64,000 nt of DNA from an uncultured Collinsella sp. (GTDB lineage: Bacteria > Actinomycetota > Coriobacteriia > Coriobacteriales > Coriobacteriaceae). The notes beneath the pieces were generated by a model that was not told the DNA's origin, searched no databases, and saw only the letters and a program-made list of their open reading frames with translations. A program made the translations under genes and the position numbers. This document shows positions 29,504 to 38,956 of this stretch, piece by piece. The DNA is taken from the NCBI GenBank assembly GCA_900541055.1, contig UQHZ01000001.1, positions 62,001-126,000 on the forward strand, written 5' to 3'. The first letter of the stretch is position 1; each line of letters begins with the position of its first letter.

Positions 29504-30724
29504 GTGGGTAACCACTTCCGTACCTCCGGTGCGGGCGATGATGCCCCCAAGACGCAGACAGGCGTCCAGGGCAGTCGTTTCGCCACTCCGGATTCAGAGG
29601 GCCAGCCTGTTGCTCAGGCCCCCGCTCAGCCGGCAGATCAGGCACAGCCGGCATCCGATCCCTTTGCCTACAATCCAACCAGCGATGTCGCGCTTTCCGG
29701 CACGGCGGGTTTTGAGCCCGTTCAGGCCGTGACCGCTCGCGTGGAGCAGCCTCAGGCTGGTGCCGCCACGCCGCAGCCTACCATGGCCGGCATTCCCGAC
29801 CCCTTGGCCCCTGCGACGCCGGCTCCTCAGCCTGCGCAGTCCGGTCTCTTTGCCGCTATTCCCGACCCCACGCAGCCTGCTGCCCCGGTGGTCGAGAGCG
29901 ATCAGGCCGCCGAGGTCGCAAGCCTCGATAACGCGCTCAACAACCCCGATTTTACGTCGGTGTTTGCGCCCATCGATCCCCAGGCCAGCCGCAAGAAGAT
30001 GGCCAAGCAGGCCGGTGTCGAGCCCGTCATCCTTATGGAGCATGTCACCAAGATCTATCCGGCACAGCCCAACAAGCCTGCACTCGACGACATCAACATC
30101 GAGATCTATCCGGGCGAGTTCGTCTTCCTGGTCGGTCACTCCGGTTCGGGTAAGACCACGCTGCTGTCGACGCTCAACCGCGACGTCAAGCCGACGAGCG
30201 GCCGCATCCTGGTTGCCGGTCAGGACCTCATGAAGATCAAGAACCGCAAGGTTCCGTTCCTGCGCCGCCAGATTGGCGCCGTGTTCCAGGACTTTAAGCT
30301 TCTGCCGCAAAAGACCGCCTACGAAAACGTGGCGTTTGCCCTGCAGTGCATCGGCAAGCCCAAGGGCGTCATTCGCAGCCAGGTGCCCGAGGTGCTGCGT
30401 CTGGTCGGTCTGGCCGATCAGATGGACTCGCTGCCCGACCAGCTTTCCGGTGGCGAGCAGCAGCGCGTTGCCGTCGCCCGCGCTATGGTCAACCGTCCGC
30501 CGCTGCTGATTTGCGACGAGCCGACTGGCAACCTCGACCCGGCGATCTCGCTGGGCATCATGAAGCTGCTCGAGCGTATTAACCGCACCGGCACCACCGT
30601 GATCGTCGCCACGCACGACCGCGAGATGGTCGATAGCATGCACCGTCGCGTGATCGCCCTTGAGGGCGGCCACGTTATCCGCGACCAGGAGAGGGGAGGT
30701 TACGGTAACTATGGCACCAACTAA
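29504..30724 (+). CDS. ftsE: Cell division ATPase FtsE with long N-terminal extension
   Basis: 406 residues against the usual ~225. The C-terminal ~230 are a complete FtsE ATPase: Walker A GHSGSGKTT, signature LSGGEQQRV, Walker B LLICDEPTGNLDP. The first ~170 are Pro/Ala/Gln-rich and probably disordered (repeats such as PQPAQ and PDPLAPATPAP). GTG start at 29504 with AAGGAG at 29493-29498. With FtsX it signals to peptidoglycan hydrolases at the septum. It overlaps ftsX by 14 bp. Confidence 0.94.
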   Translation: MGNHFRTSGAGDDAPKTQTGVQGSRFATPDSEGQPVAQAPAQPADQAQPASDPFAYNPTSDVALSGTAGFEPVQAVTARVEQPQAGAATPQPTMAGIPDPLAPATPAPQPAQSGLFAAIPDPTQPAAPVVESDQAAEVASLDNALNNPDFTSVFAPIDPQASRKKMAKQAGVEPVILMEHVTKIYPAQPNKPALDDINIEIYPGEFVFLVGHSGSGKTTLLSTLNRDVKPTSGRILVAGQDLMKIKNRKVPFLRRQIGAVFQDFKLLPQKTAYENVAFALQCIGKPKGVIRSQVPEVLRLVGLADQMDSLPDQLSGGEQQRVAVARAMVNRPPLLICDEPTGNLDPAISLGIMKLLERINRTGTTVIVATHDREMVDSMHRRVIALEGGHVIRDQERGGYGNYGTN

Positions 30725-31631
30725 CGTGGGCTACTCCTTCAAAGAGGCAATCAGCCACTTCTTCCGTAACTGGACTACCTCGCTCGGCGCCGTCATCACG
30801 ATCTTCCTTTCGCTGTTTATCATCGGCCTGTTCATCATGGGCTCTGCGATGCTGAACTCCGTGATCGGCACCGTCGAGGATCAGGTTGTCATCAACGCGT
30901 TCATTAGTGATGACGCCGATCAGGCCGATGTTCAGGCTTTTGAGGCCGAGCTTAAGACGTGGAATAACGTCAAGTCCGTGACCTATAAGGACAAGGACGA
31001 CGCGCTGGCCGAATATACGAGCAAGATGTCGGGCAACGCCGACGCCACCATGAGCGCGCTCGATGGCCAGAACCCGCTGCCGGCTTCCTTCGCTATTGAG
31101 ATGGACGATCCGTCTCAGGTCGAGAGCACGGCCAAGAAGCTCAAGAAGGATGCCGATTTCCAGAAGATCGCGGACGACGGCGACGTCAACGCGAGCGTAC
31201 TGTATGGCCAGGAGGAAGTAAGCCGTCTGTTCCAGGTGACCAACTACATCCGTATTGCCGCCGTGGTGCTCGTCGGCCTTCTGACCTTTATCGCATTCAT
31301 CTTTATCAACAACACGATTCGCCTGTCCATCACGGCGCGTCGTCGTGAGATTGCGATTATGCGTCTGGTCGGCGCCAGCAACGGCTTCATTCGCGGCCCG
31401 TTTATCACCGAGGGCGTGCTGCAGGCCATTTTGGGCTCGCTGCTTTCCATCGGCGTTCTGGAGCTGCTGCGCAATCTGATGATTCCGCGTCTGCAGGAGA
31501 GCATCGGCTGGATGTCGTTTGCCCTGCCGATGCAGTACTACCTGGTGACCTATGCTGCGCTGATTCTGGTCGGCGTGATTATCGGTCTCTTTGGTTCTGC
31601 CATCGCCATGCGCCGCTACCTGCGCGTGTAG
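30711..31631 (+). CDS. ftsX: Cell division membrane protein FtsX
   Basis: 306 residues. One N-terminal membrane segment (LGAVITIFLSLFIIGLFIMG), an extracellular domain of ~140 residues, then three segments in the FtsX permease domain (RIAAVVLVGLLTFIAFIFI; RRREIAIMRLVGAS). It is a mechanotransmitter with FtsE. The start at ATG 30711 lies inside the end of ftsE, with GGGGAGG upstream. A terminator follows. Confidence 0.94.
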   Translation: MAPTNVGYSFKEAISHFFRNWTTSLGAVITIFLSLFIIGLFIMGSAMLNSVIGTVEDQVVINAFISDDADQADVQAFEAELKTWNNVKSVTYKDKDDALAEYTSKMSGNADATMSALDGQNPLPASFAIEMDDPSQVESTAKKLKKDADFQKIADDGDVNASVLYGQEEVSRLFQVTNYIRIAAVVLVGLLTFIAFIFINNTIRLSITARRREIAIMRLVGASNGFIRGPFITEGVLQAILGSLLSIGVLELLRNLMIPRLQESIGWMSFALPMQYYLVTYAALILVGVIIGLFGSAIAMRRYLRV

Positions 31632-31655
31632 GCATGCCTGCAATTCATCCCTTCC

Positions 31656-31689
31656 AACGGGTCGTCTCTTATGGGGCGGCCCGTTTTTT
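31656..31689 (+). terminator. Terminator after ftsX
   Basis: ACGGGTCGTC / GGGCGGCCCGT stem followed by TTTTTT. Confidence 0.85.
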
Positions 31690-31766
31690 GATCCCTAGGG
31701 GACGGCAGGAAAGCGAATCATTTGGGTAGACTCTTTGGAGTTCGCAATCGATAGTTAGGAGGCGCC

Positions 31767-33902
31767 ATGGGGCGCAATAACAAGCATAAGCGTGGAGCTC
31801 GCAATAAGCGCGGGCCGGTGCGCAGCGAACGCCGTCCGAGCCTGACCGGGCGCGTGCAGCTCCATGAGCACAGTGCCTATGTCATAACCGAGAATGGCGA
31901 CTACAAGGTCATGGGTCGCGGCAAGCGTGAGATCATGGACGGCGATACCGTTGCCGTGAGCATTAAGAATAGCCCGCATGGCGAGCGTCGCGCCGTGATC
32001 GAGGGCGTAGTTGAGCGCGCAGCCATAAGCGTGGTGGGTACGTACCAGACCGCCGGTCCGCTCGGTGTGATCGAGCCGCTCGATTCGCGCTTGAAGGCCG
32101 ACTTCTTCATTTTGCCCGAGGATACCTCGGCGGATCGTCTGGGCGTCCACCCGGGTGATGCCGTTGTCGCGCGCATTTTGACCTACCCGACGCGCCTGGA
32201 ATCGGGCACCGTGACGATCGAGCGCCGCATTGGCGGAGATGACGCGCCCGATTTGGGCGTTCAATATGTGATGGCGCGTTACGGCTATACCGATAGCTAT
32301 CCCAAGGCCGCGCTGGACGAGGCCGAGGGGCTTTCGCTCGATGTGTCCGCGGCGCTTAAGGACCCGCTCCGCCGCGATCTGCGCGACCGCTTTGTCATCA
32401 CGATCGACCCAGTCGACGCGCGTGACTTTGACGATGCCATTTCGTTGGAGCGCACGCCCGAGGGTGGCTACAAGCTGGGCGTCCATATCGCCGACGTCTC
32501 GCACTATGTGGCGTGGGACGGGCATATCGATCTTGAGGCTCGTCACCGCACGACGTCGGTGTATCTTGCCGATCGTGTACTCCCCATGTTGCCCGAGCGC
32601 CTGTCTAATGACCTGTGCTCGCTTCGTCCCGACGAGGACCGCTTGGCGTTTACCGTCGACATTGAGCTCGACGCGCAGGGCCGCGTGCGCCAGTACGACC
32701 CTTATCCCAGCGTGATTCGCTCGCGCGTGCGCATGGACTATGATGGCGCCGAGGCGCTGCTGGTGCGTGCTGGCGCGGTGGAGTACTCGGTGCTGGAGGG
32801 TGCCGCCGAGGATGTTGCGGCTGCCGAGGCCTCGCGCGAGGAGGCGCTTGAGCGTGGGCTTACATGCGAGGAGGCAGCCCTCGGCTATAACGTCGACCTG
32901 GGTGATTTTTTGGTTGCCGCCAACGAGCTTGCGGAGCTCCGCCGCCGCATTCGTCGCGCGCGCGGTTCGGTCGACTTTGATACGGCCGAGATCCGCGCGC
33001 TCTTGGACGAGGACGGTGTGCCCGTGCAGATCGTGGCCCGCGAGCGCTCGTGCGCCACGTCGCTGATCGAGGAGGCCATGCTGCTCGCCAACGAGTGCGT
33101 GGCCGAGTGGCTGGCTGACCGCGACATTGAGGCTTGCTATCGCGTGCACGACGATCCCAGCCCCGACAGCCTGCACGGTGCCGCCGTGGCGTTGGCGCAG
33201 CTGGGCATCATCGATGACCGCCGTGCGGCTGGTATTGCCCTGGGAAGTCCCGATGAGCTGCAGGCTGCGGTTGACGCCGCGGCCGGCACGGCTAACGCTC
33301 CGCTCGTCAACACGTTGCTCTTGCGCAGTATGCAGCGCGCGCTGTACAAGCCGCGCAACGAGGGCCACTTTGCGCTCGCCGCGCCGTGCTACTGTCACTT
33401 TACGAGTCCCATCCGTCGCTACCCCGATTTGGTGGTGCACCGCGTGCTCAAACTGCAGTTGGCCTATGAACAGCTCGGCGGTAAGGACGCCTTGGTCCGT
33501 ACGCCGCGGCTGATCGGCAAGGGGCGCGAGTCGCTGCCGCGCATTCTGCCGCAGATCTGCCGCGCATGCAGCGATGCCGAGCGCGCGGCAGATGCCGCCA
33601 GCCATGCGACGCAAAAGATCAAGATTGCCCAGTACTATGAGGACCGTCTGGGCGAGCGCTATGCCGGAACTGTCTCGTGGGTTAGCAGCATGGGCCTCTT
33701 TGTGCGCTTGGACCTAACGCAGGTCGAAGGCTTGGTTTCGATCAAGAGCCTGGGCAACGAGTGGTTCGAGTTCGACGAGGATGCGCTTACGCTGACGGGC
33801 GCCGACACGGGGATTCGCTATGAACTGGGTCAGCGCGTGATTGTCGAGGTCTCGCGCGTCAATACCACGCGTGGGCACTTGGACTTTAAGCTTATCCATT
33901 AG
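31767..33902 (+). CDS. rnr: Ribonuclease R
   Basis: 711 residues. An N-terminal cold-shock-like OB fold precedes an RNB catalytic core with DPVDARDFDDAI (metal-binding Asp residues) and a C-terminal S1 domain (YAGTVSWVSSMGLFVRLD). A basic N-terminus (NNKHKRGARNKRGPVRSERR) may bind RNA. It is a 3'-5' exoribonuclease for structured RNA and works with SmpB/tmRNA in other bacteria; smpB is 9 kb away here. The ATG follows AGGAGG. Confidence 0.95.
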   Translation: MGRNNKHKRGARNKRGPVRSERRPSLTGRVQLHEHSAYVITENGDYKVMGRGKREIMDGDTVAVSIKNSPHGERRAVIEGVVERAAISVVGTYQTAGPLGVIEPLDSRLKADFFILPEDTSADRLGVHPGDAVVARILTYPTRLESGTVTIERRIGGDDAPDLGVQYVMARYGYTDSYPKAALDEAEGLSLDVSAALKDPLRRDLRDRFVITIDPVDARDFDDAISLERTPEGGYKLGVHIADVSHYVAWDGHIDLEARHRTTSVYLADRVLPMLPERLSNDLCSLRPDEDRLAFTVDIELDAQGRVRQYDPYPSVIRSRVRMDYDGAEALLVRAGAVEYSVLEGAAEDVAAAEASREEALERGLTCEEAALGYNVDLGDFLVAANELAELRRRIRRARGSVDFDTAEIRALLDEDGVPVQIVARERSCATSLIEEAMLLANECVAEWLADRDIEACYRVHDDPSPDSLHGAAVALAQLGIIDDRRAAGIALGSPDELQAAVDAAAGTANAPLVNTLLLRSMQRALYKPRNEGHFALAAPCYCHFTSPIRRYPDLVVHRVLKLQLAYEQLGGKDALVRTPRLIGKGRESLPRILPQICRACSDAERAADAASHATQKIKIAQYYEDRLGERYAGTVSWVSSMGLFVRLDLTQVEGLVSIKSLGNEWFEFDEDALTLTGADTGIRYELGQRVIVEVSRVNTTRGHLDFKLIH

Positions 33903-34021
33903 CCAAATCCCGACTGATGGTGGGGGAGCGGAGGGCGGCCTTCCGGGACCGCACTCCGCATTTGAATCATGGCTACCTTGCCGTCTGCTCGGCCGCCCGC
34001 TTACCTGCTATTTGAGAGGTA

Positions 34022-34059
34022 AAACCTACCAAAATAAACCTGTCCCTTTTGGCAGGTTT
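34022..34059. repeat. Family D inverted repeat, copy 2
   Basis: AAACCTACCAAAA / TTTTGGCAGGTTT, 13-nt arms with one mismatch and interior TAAACCTGTCCC. It ends 20 bp before the recombinase start. Confidence 0.7.
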
Positions 34060-34078
34060 ACAAGAAAGCGGGGATGAG

Positions 34079-34684
34079 ATGGCGACGGTGTACGGTTATG
34101 CGCGGGTGAGTTCGCGCGATCAGAATCTGAACCGGCAGCTGGATGCGCTGGGCGCCTATGGCGTGGGCTCGGCGAATATTTATGCCGACCATGCGAGCGG
34201 CAAGGACTTCGATCGACCGCGTTATCGCGAGCTGCTGCACGTCTTGGGAGACGGGGACGTGCTGGTGGTGCTTTCTATCGACCGACTTGGCCGTAATTAC
34301 TCCGAGATTCTTGAGGAATGGCGACGCATTACCAAGGAGCTCGGGGTTGCCATTGTGGTGTTGGACATGCCATTGCTTGACACGCGCGCTAGGGCCAGCG
34401 GCGCGCCGGATGTGACCAACGTCCTGATTGCCGATATTGTGCTGCAACTGCTGAGCTACGTGGCGCAGGTGGAGCGCGAGAATATCCATCGGCGCCAGGC
34501 GGAGGGAATTGCAGCGGCGCGGGCGCGAGGGGTCCGTTTCGGTCGACCTCGCAAGCCGTGTCCTCCTCAGTTTGAGCTGGTGCGCGATAGCTATGAGGCG
34601 GGCGATATTACCCGCAGCCAGGCAGCAAAGTGCCTGGGCGTGTGCGTGGGGACGTTCGATCGCTGGATGCGCGAGGCGGGGTAG
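34079..34684 (+). CDS. Serine recombinase (resolvase/invertase family)
   Basis: 201 residues. The catalytic N-terminus has YARVSSRDQNL (nucleophile Ser at about 11), YADHASGKDFDRP and LSIDRLGRNY. A C-terminal helix-turn-helix (ITRSQAAKCLGVCVGTFDRWM) binds DNA. It is a small resolvase/invertase, not a large integrase. No paired inversion sites were recognised nearby. The ATG at 34079 has only a weak GGGGATGAG site. It may be a remnant of a mobile element or act on distant sites. Confidence 0.9.
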   Translation: MATVYGYARVSSRDQNLNRQLDALGAYGVGSANIYADHASGKDFDRPRYRELLHVLGDGDVLVVLSIDRLGRNYSEILEEWRRITKELGVAIVVLDMPLLDTRARASGAPDVTNVLIADIVLQLLSYVAQVERENIHRRQAEGIAAARARGVRFGRPRKPCPPQFELVRDSYEAGDITRSQAAKCLGVCVGTFDRWMREAG

Positions 34685-34788
34685 GGGTTTGCGTCGCTTT
34701 GTCGCTTCCTGTTGCGATTCAAATTTTGATACGGTGACGATGCCATTTGGGGCTACACTCGCTGATATTCAAAAAAGGAGGTTGGCCC

Positions 34789-35370
34789 TTGGCGCGCGTA
34801 AAACAAATAATCGGATGGACCGCGATCGTTCTGTTCGCTGCAACGCTGGCGGGCATCTGGGTGCTGACGGAGCAAAACGCGGTGCAGACGTCGTTGCTGA
34901 GCGAGTCCACCGCGCGTGTGGTGGAGGGTCAGGCTACGGGCGTTCAGGCTGCCGATGCCACGGGTGAAGCCCAGACGGAGAACGGAATGACCGGGGGCGC
35001 CGATTCGGCTGCCTCGAATGTCCGGTCTGGCCGACTTGCTTCCATTCGCATGTGGGTGGGCACAAACGTCCGTCGCGTTGCCCATACCGTAGAGTTTTTC
35101 TTCGTCGGATTATTCGCCTCCGTGGTCGTGGTTTGCCTTTCCAGGCGTCCGTGGAGCGTATGCTCCCGTTGCGTGCCCGTATTGCTCTTTTGCGCCGCCT
35201 ACTCCGTTGGCGATCAGGTGCATAAGATCTTTGTTCCCGGCAGGCATTTCGACGTTATCGATTTAGGATTCGATGCTGCGGGCTATGTCACCGCCATGCT
35301 GTTGGTATTGCTGGCAGCGGCGTTGGTGCGCCATGCGACTCGGCCGATCGGCGCCCATGCGAGGCGCTAG
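34789..35370 (+). CDS. VanZ-like membrane protein
   Basis: 193 residues. A membrane anchor at about 6-24, a ~50-residue extracellular linker, then three hydrophobic segments with a VanZ-type pattern (RVAHTVEFFFVGLFASVV; SVGDQVHKIFVPGRHFDVIDLGFDAAGYVTAM). VanZ relatives confer low-level glycopeptide resistance in some hosts; most are uncharacterised. The TTG start at 34789 is preceded by AAGGAGGT at ideal spacing. Confidence 0.8.
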   Translation: MARVKQIIGWTAIVLFAATLAGIWVLTEQNAVQTSLLSESTARVVEGQATGVQAADATGEAQTENGMTGGADSAASNVRSGRLASIRMWVGTNVRRVAHTVEFFFVGLFASVVVVCLSRRPWSVCSRCVPVLLFCAAYSVGDQVHKIFVPGRHFDVIDLGFDAAGYVTAMLLVLLAAALVRHATRPIGAHARR

Positions 35371-35451
35371 CCGGTAACAAACCCGTTTCTGATAATGCGA
35401 CCTTGTTGAATTATTTTGTGTCGCGCGTATTTCCGAGCGGTCGGATTTGAG

Positions 35452-35476
35452 GGGCGAGCGGTAGAACGCTCGCCCT
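35452..35476 (+). terminator. Terminator after the VanZ-like gene
   Basis: GGGCGAGCG / CGCTCGCCC with a short loop, then TTTGTG; weak T-run. Confidence 0.55.
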
Positions 35477-35574
35477 TTGTGCGCCACGATGCGGCACAAT
35501 GTACCGCAAAAGCTGTTTGTATCCGGTACGAATCGTTCGTTGGTCTTTAATTCTTCTCAACGGAGGTGTTTGAG

Positions 35575-36426
35575 ATGGCAAACGGATTGCTTTTGCGGCT
35601 TCGCGAGCGTGAGCTCAGCGCGAACCCGGCGGAACGCAATGTCATCGCATATGTAAGCGCTCATCCGCACGAGGTGGTCGGGCTGTCCGTCCGCGGTCTT
35701 GCCGATGTCACGTTCTCCTCGCCCTCGAGCATTTTGCGCTTTTGCAAGCGTTTGGGTTTTGCGGGCTACAAGGAGTTCCAGCGCGAACTGATTGCCGAGC
35801 TGGCGCTCTTAGGTGACAAGAAAGACGTAGCCCTCGAGGATATCTCCATGGATGACAGCGTCGAACGTATCGTGGGGAAGGTGATGAAAAGCAACGTGCG
35901 CACGATCGAGGCGACGGCGCGAACGCTCGATTACACCGTCTTGGAGCGATGCGCGGCCCGTCTTAAGCGGGCACGCGCGGTCAATCTGTTCGGTATTGGT
36001 GCCTCTCGTTTGGTCGCGCACGACCTGGCGCAAAAGCTCATGCGTGTCGACAAAGAGTGCCATCTGTACGACGACTGGCATGATCAGCTCTTATGTGCCA
36101 AGAACATGCATGAGGGCGATATGGCAATCGCCTTTAGCTACTCGGGCTTGACGCAAGAGGTGCTGGACTGCACCGCCGAGGCTCAACGTCACAACTGTCC
36201 CGTTGTGGCCGTTACCAAAGTAGATGGATCATCCAAGCTTGCCACCATGGCCGATGCCGTGCTCGGCGTTGCTGCGAGTGAACCCTTGATCCGCAGCGGT
36301 GCCATGGCTTCGCGTATGGCCCAGCTTATGGTTGTCGATGCCCTGTACGCTGCTTACGTTGCCAGCGACTACGAACGGGCGACGCATGTCATTAAGCAAA
36401 ACTACATCGAGAAACAGGAAAGATGA
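35575..36426 (+). CDS. murR: MurR/RpiR family regulator of MurNAc catabolism
   Basis: 283 residues. An N-terminal RpiR helix-turn-helix (LADVTFSSPSSILRFCKRLGFAGYKEFQREL) precedes a SIS sugar-phosphate domain (NLFGIGASRLVAHDLAQKLMRV; AIAFSYSGLTQEVL). Its position directly upstream of murQ, murP and mupG indicates MurNAc-6-phosphate as the likely effector. The ATG at 35575 follows CGGAGGT. It sits 10 bp ahead of murQ. Confidence 0.85.
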   Translation: MANGLLLRLRERELSANPAERNVIAYVSAHPHEVVGLSVRGLADVTFSSPSSILRFCKRLGFAGYKEFQRELIAELALLGDKKDVALEDISMDDSVERIVGKVMKSNVRTIEATARTLDYTVLERCAARLKRARAVNLFGIGASRLVAHDLAQKLMRVDKECHLYDDWHDQLLCAKNMHEGDMAIAFSYSGLTQEVLDCTAEAQRHNCPVVAVTKVDGSSKLATMADAVLGVAASEPLIRSGAMASRMAQLMVVDALYAAYVASDYERATHVIKQNYIEKQER

Positions 36427-36436
36427 GGTGAATGAA

Positions 36437-37360
36437 ATGCTCGATTTAACAAAATTCACGACCGAACAGCGTAATCAAAGGTCAATGGACCTCGATACGA
36501 TGACATCGCTGCAAATCGTCACGACGATGAACGATGAGGATCTTCGTGCCGTCCAGTCGGTCACGAAAGTGCTGCCCCAGGTTGCCACAGCAATCGACTG
36601 GGCTGCTGAGACACTCGAGCGCGGCGGGCGCGTCTTTTACATGGGCGCAGGCACCAGCGGTCGTCTGGGCGTACTCGACGCTTCGGAGTGTCCGCCCACG
36701 TTTGGCGTGTCACCCGATCTGATTGTCGGGCTCATTGCCGGAGGCGAGACGGCGTTTATCAAGGCTGTCGAAGGTGCCGAAGACAGCGATGAGCTTGGCG
36801 CGAACGACCTGCGAGAGCGTGGACTCTCGGACAAGGATCTTGTCGTTGGCCTGGCGGCAAGCGGTCGTACTCCTTATGTGGTGGGCGGCCTTGCGTACGC
36901 CAAGGCAACTGGGTGCAAGACCATTGCAATTGCCTGCAACCAAGGGTCGAAGATCGGGGAGAGCGCAGATCTTGCCATTGAGCCCGTGCCCGGTCCCGAG
37001 GTGCTGACCGGCTCAACGAGGCTCAAGGCGGGAACGGTCCAAAAGCTCATTCTTAACATGATTTCGACCGGTGCCATGGTCAAGATTGGCAAGGTGTACC
37101 AAAACCTGATGGTCGATGTGCAGCAGACGAACGAGAAGTTGGTGGTGCGCGGCCAGAACATCGTGATGGAAGCGACCGACTGCACGCGCGAGCGCGCTGT
37201 TCAGGCGCTTGCGGATGCCGGCGGCCACGTAAAAACCGCTATTGTCTCGGTGCTGTTGGACTGCGATGCCGAGCAGGCTGCGGTAGCTCTTGAACGGGCG
37301 CACGGCCATGTCCGTACTGCGGTGAGTGGCCATGAGAAGAGCAATGCCGATGTCCAATAG
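36437..37360 (+). CDS. murQ: N-acetylmuramic acid 6-phosphate etherase
   Basis: 307 residues. SIS fold with the MurQ signature YMGAGTSGRLGVLDASECPP, including the conserved Glu, and GLIAGGE. It removes the lactyl ether from MurNAc-6-phosphate to give GlcNAc-6-phosphate. The start at ATG 36437 has GAGGTGAA upstream; the upstream frame runs into murR and is not used. It is cotranscribed with murR and murP. Confidence 0.96.
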   Translation: MLDLTKFTTEQRNQRSMDLDTMTSLQIVTTMNDEDLRAVQSVTKVLPQVATAIDWAAETLERGGRVFYMGAGTSGRLGVLDASECPPTFGVSPDLIVGLIAGGETAFIKAVEGAEDSDELGANDLRERGLSDKDLVVGLAASGRTPYVVGGLAYAKATGCKTIAIACNQGSKIGESADLAIEPVPGPEVLTGSTRLKAGTVQKLILNMISTGAMVKIGKVYQNLMVDVQQTNEKLVVRGQNIVMEATDCTRERAVQALADAGGHVKTAIVSVLLDCDAEQAAVALERAHGHVRTAVSGHEKSNADVQ

Positions 37361-37417
37361 GTGCACGGCGTGAGCTGATATGACATCTAGACGAGATACC
37401 CAATACAAGGAGGAGTT

Positions 37418-38848
37418 ATGACGAACAAAGAGCTGGCTCAAAAGCTGCTGGACCTTTTGGGCGGTAAAGACAACGTGCTCGCAAACGCGGCGTGCATGAC
37501 GCGCCTGCGCGTGACCGTCAAAGACACGGGCAACGTCGACACGGAGGGCATTAAGGCGCTCGACGGCGTGATGGGCCTGGTTGAGGATGACACGATGCAG
37601 ATCGTGCTGGGTCCGGGCAAGGTGAATAAGGTGCTCGAGGAGTTCTCCAAGCTCACCGGCCTTGCGAAAGGCGTTGCTGACGAGAGCGTGGTTGACGCTG
37701 CGGCCACAAACAAGGCCGCGCAGAAGGCCAAGTACGAGTCTAAGCCGGTTCAGGCCTTCCTCAAGAAGATTTCCAATGTCTTCGTCGCCCTGCTTCCCGG
37801 CATCATTGCGGCTGGCCTCATCAACGGTATCTGCAACGTCATTAACGTCTCGACGGCAGGCGCGCTTGCAGGCGAGTGGTGGTACCAGGGCATTCGTTCC
37901 ATGGGCTGGGCCCTGTTTGCCTATCTGCCCATCTTGGTGGGCTATAACGCGGCACGTGAGTTTGGTGGCTCCGCTGCGCTGGGCGGCATCGCCGGCATGA
38001 TGTGTATCGCCAACAGTGCCATGCCTCTGCTTGCGCCTGGCGCGGCTGATCCTGCCACTGCCATTCTGCTGCCGCTCACCAGTGCGCAGTACAACCCCGC
38101 AGCGGGCGGCATGATCGCGGCTCTCATCGCTGGCGCATTTTTTGCCTGGATGGAGCGTCAGATTCGCAAGGTTATGCCCAACGCACTCGACACGTTTTTG
38201 TCCCCGCTGCTGGTGCTCATCATCGGCGCCTTTGCTCTGATGCTCGTCATCCAGCCGGTAGGCGCATGGCTGACGACTGCCATCTTTAGCGTTTTGACCT
38301 TTATCTTCGAGAAGCTGGGCGTCCTGGGCGGCTATATCCTGTCGGCAGGCTTCTTGCCGCTGGTGTCCGTCGGCCTGCATCAGGCGCTCACGCCGATCCA
38401 CGCTATGCTCAACGATCCCGACGGAGCTACCAAGGGCATCAATTACCTGCTTCCCATCCTTATGATGGCTGGCGGCGGCCAGGTCGGTGCCGGTTTGGCG
38501 CTGTACTTTAAGACCAAGAACGCCAAGCTCAAGAAGTACGTCGCAGAGTCCATTCCCGTTGGAATCCTGGGTGTGGGCGAGCCTCTGATGTATGCTGTTA
38601 CGCTGCCGCTCGTTCGCCCGTTTGTGACGGCCTGCCTGGGTGCCGGATTTGGCGGCGCGCTCGCGGCGCTGCTTCACATCGGCACGGTTTCTCAGGGCGT
38701 TTCCGGTCTGTTTGGCCTGCTGATCGTCGTTCCTGGCCAGCAGTTCGGCTACGTTGCTGCTATGCTGCTTGCCTATGCCGCCGGCTTTGTCCTGACGTGG
38801 TTCTTTGGCGTCGACGAGCAGAAGATCAACGAGTTCTTTGGCGAGTAG
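37418..38848 (+). CDS. murP: PTS transporter subunit EIIBC, MurNAc-type
   Basis: 476 residues. N-terminal EIIB domain with phosphocysteine in NAACMTRLRV (Cys27); C-terminal EIIC of the glucose/sucrose superfamily with about ten membrane segments. No EIIA domain, as in MurP, which borrows EIIA-Glc. Genomic position between murQ and mupG supports MurNAc or MurNAc-GlcNAc uptake with 6-phosphorylation. The ATG follows AAGGAGG. Confidence 0.9.
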   Translation: MTNKELAQKLLDLLGGKDNVLANAACMTRLRVTVKDTGNVDTEGIKALDGVMGLVEDDTMQIVLGPGKVNKVLEEFSKLTGLAKGVADESVVDAAATNKAAQKAKYESKPVQAFLKKISNVFVALLPGIIAAGLINGICNVINVSTAGALAGEWWYQGIRSMGWALFAYLPILVGYNAAREFGGSAALGGIAGMMCIANSAMPLLAPGAADPATAILLPLTSAQYNPAAGGMIAALIAGAFFAWMERQIRKVMPNALDTFLSPLLVLIIGAFALMLVIQPVGAWLTTAIFSVLTFIFEKLGVLGGYILSAGFLPLVSVGLHQALTPIHAMLNDPDGATKGINYLLPILMMAGGGQVGAGLALYFKTKNAKLKKYVAESIPVGILGVGEPLMYAVTLPLVRPFVTACLGAGFGGALAALLHIGTVSQGVSGLFGLLIVVPGQQFGYVAAMLLAYAAGFVLTWFFGVDEQKINEFFGE

Positions 38849-38906
38849 TTTGATATCGCGAGCCGTGTTGCTCAGGGCTCGCGGCGCACGGCAGATTTCT
38901 GGTTGT

Positions 38907-38940
38907 GCCGGCGGGGCTAACTGCTCCGCCGGCCTTTTTT
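38907..38940 (+). terminator. Terminator between murP and mupG
   Basis: GCCGGCGG / CCGCCGGC stem, 11-nt loop, then TTTTTT. The T-run runs straight into the AAAGGAG site of mupG, so mupG expression probably relies on read-through or a regulated hairpin. Confidence 0.8.
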
Positions 38941-38956
38941 AAAGGAGCGTTGAAGC

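Noticed and set aside
34700..34788. Promoter for the VanZ-like gene
   Set aside because: A/T-rich candidates have wrong -35/-10 spacing; none could be supported.
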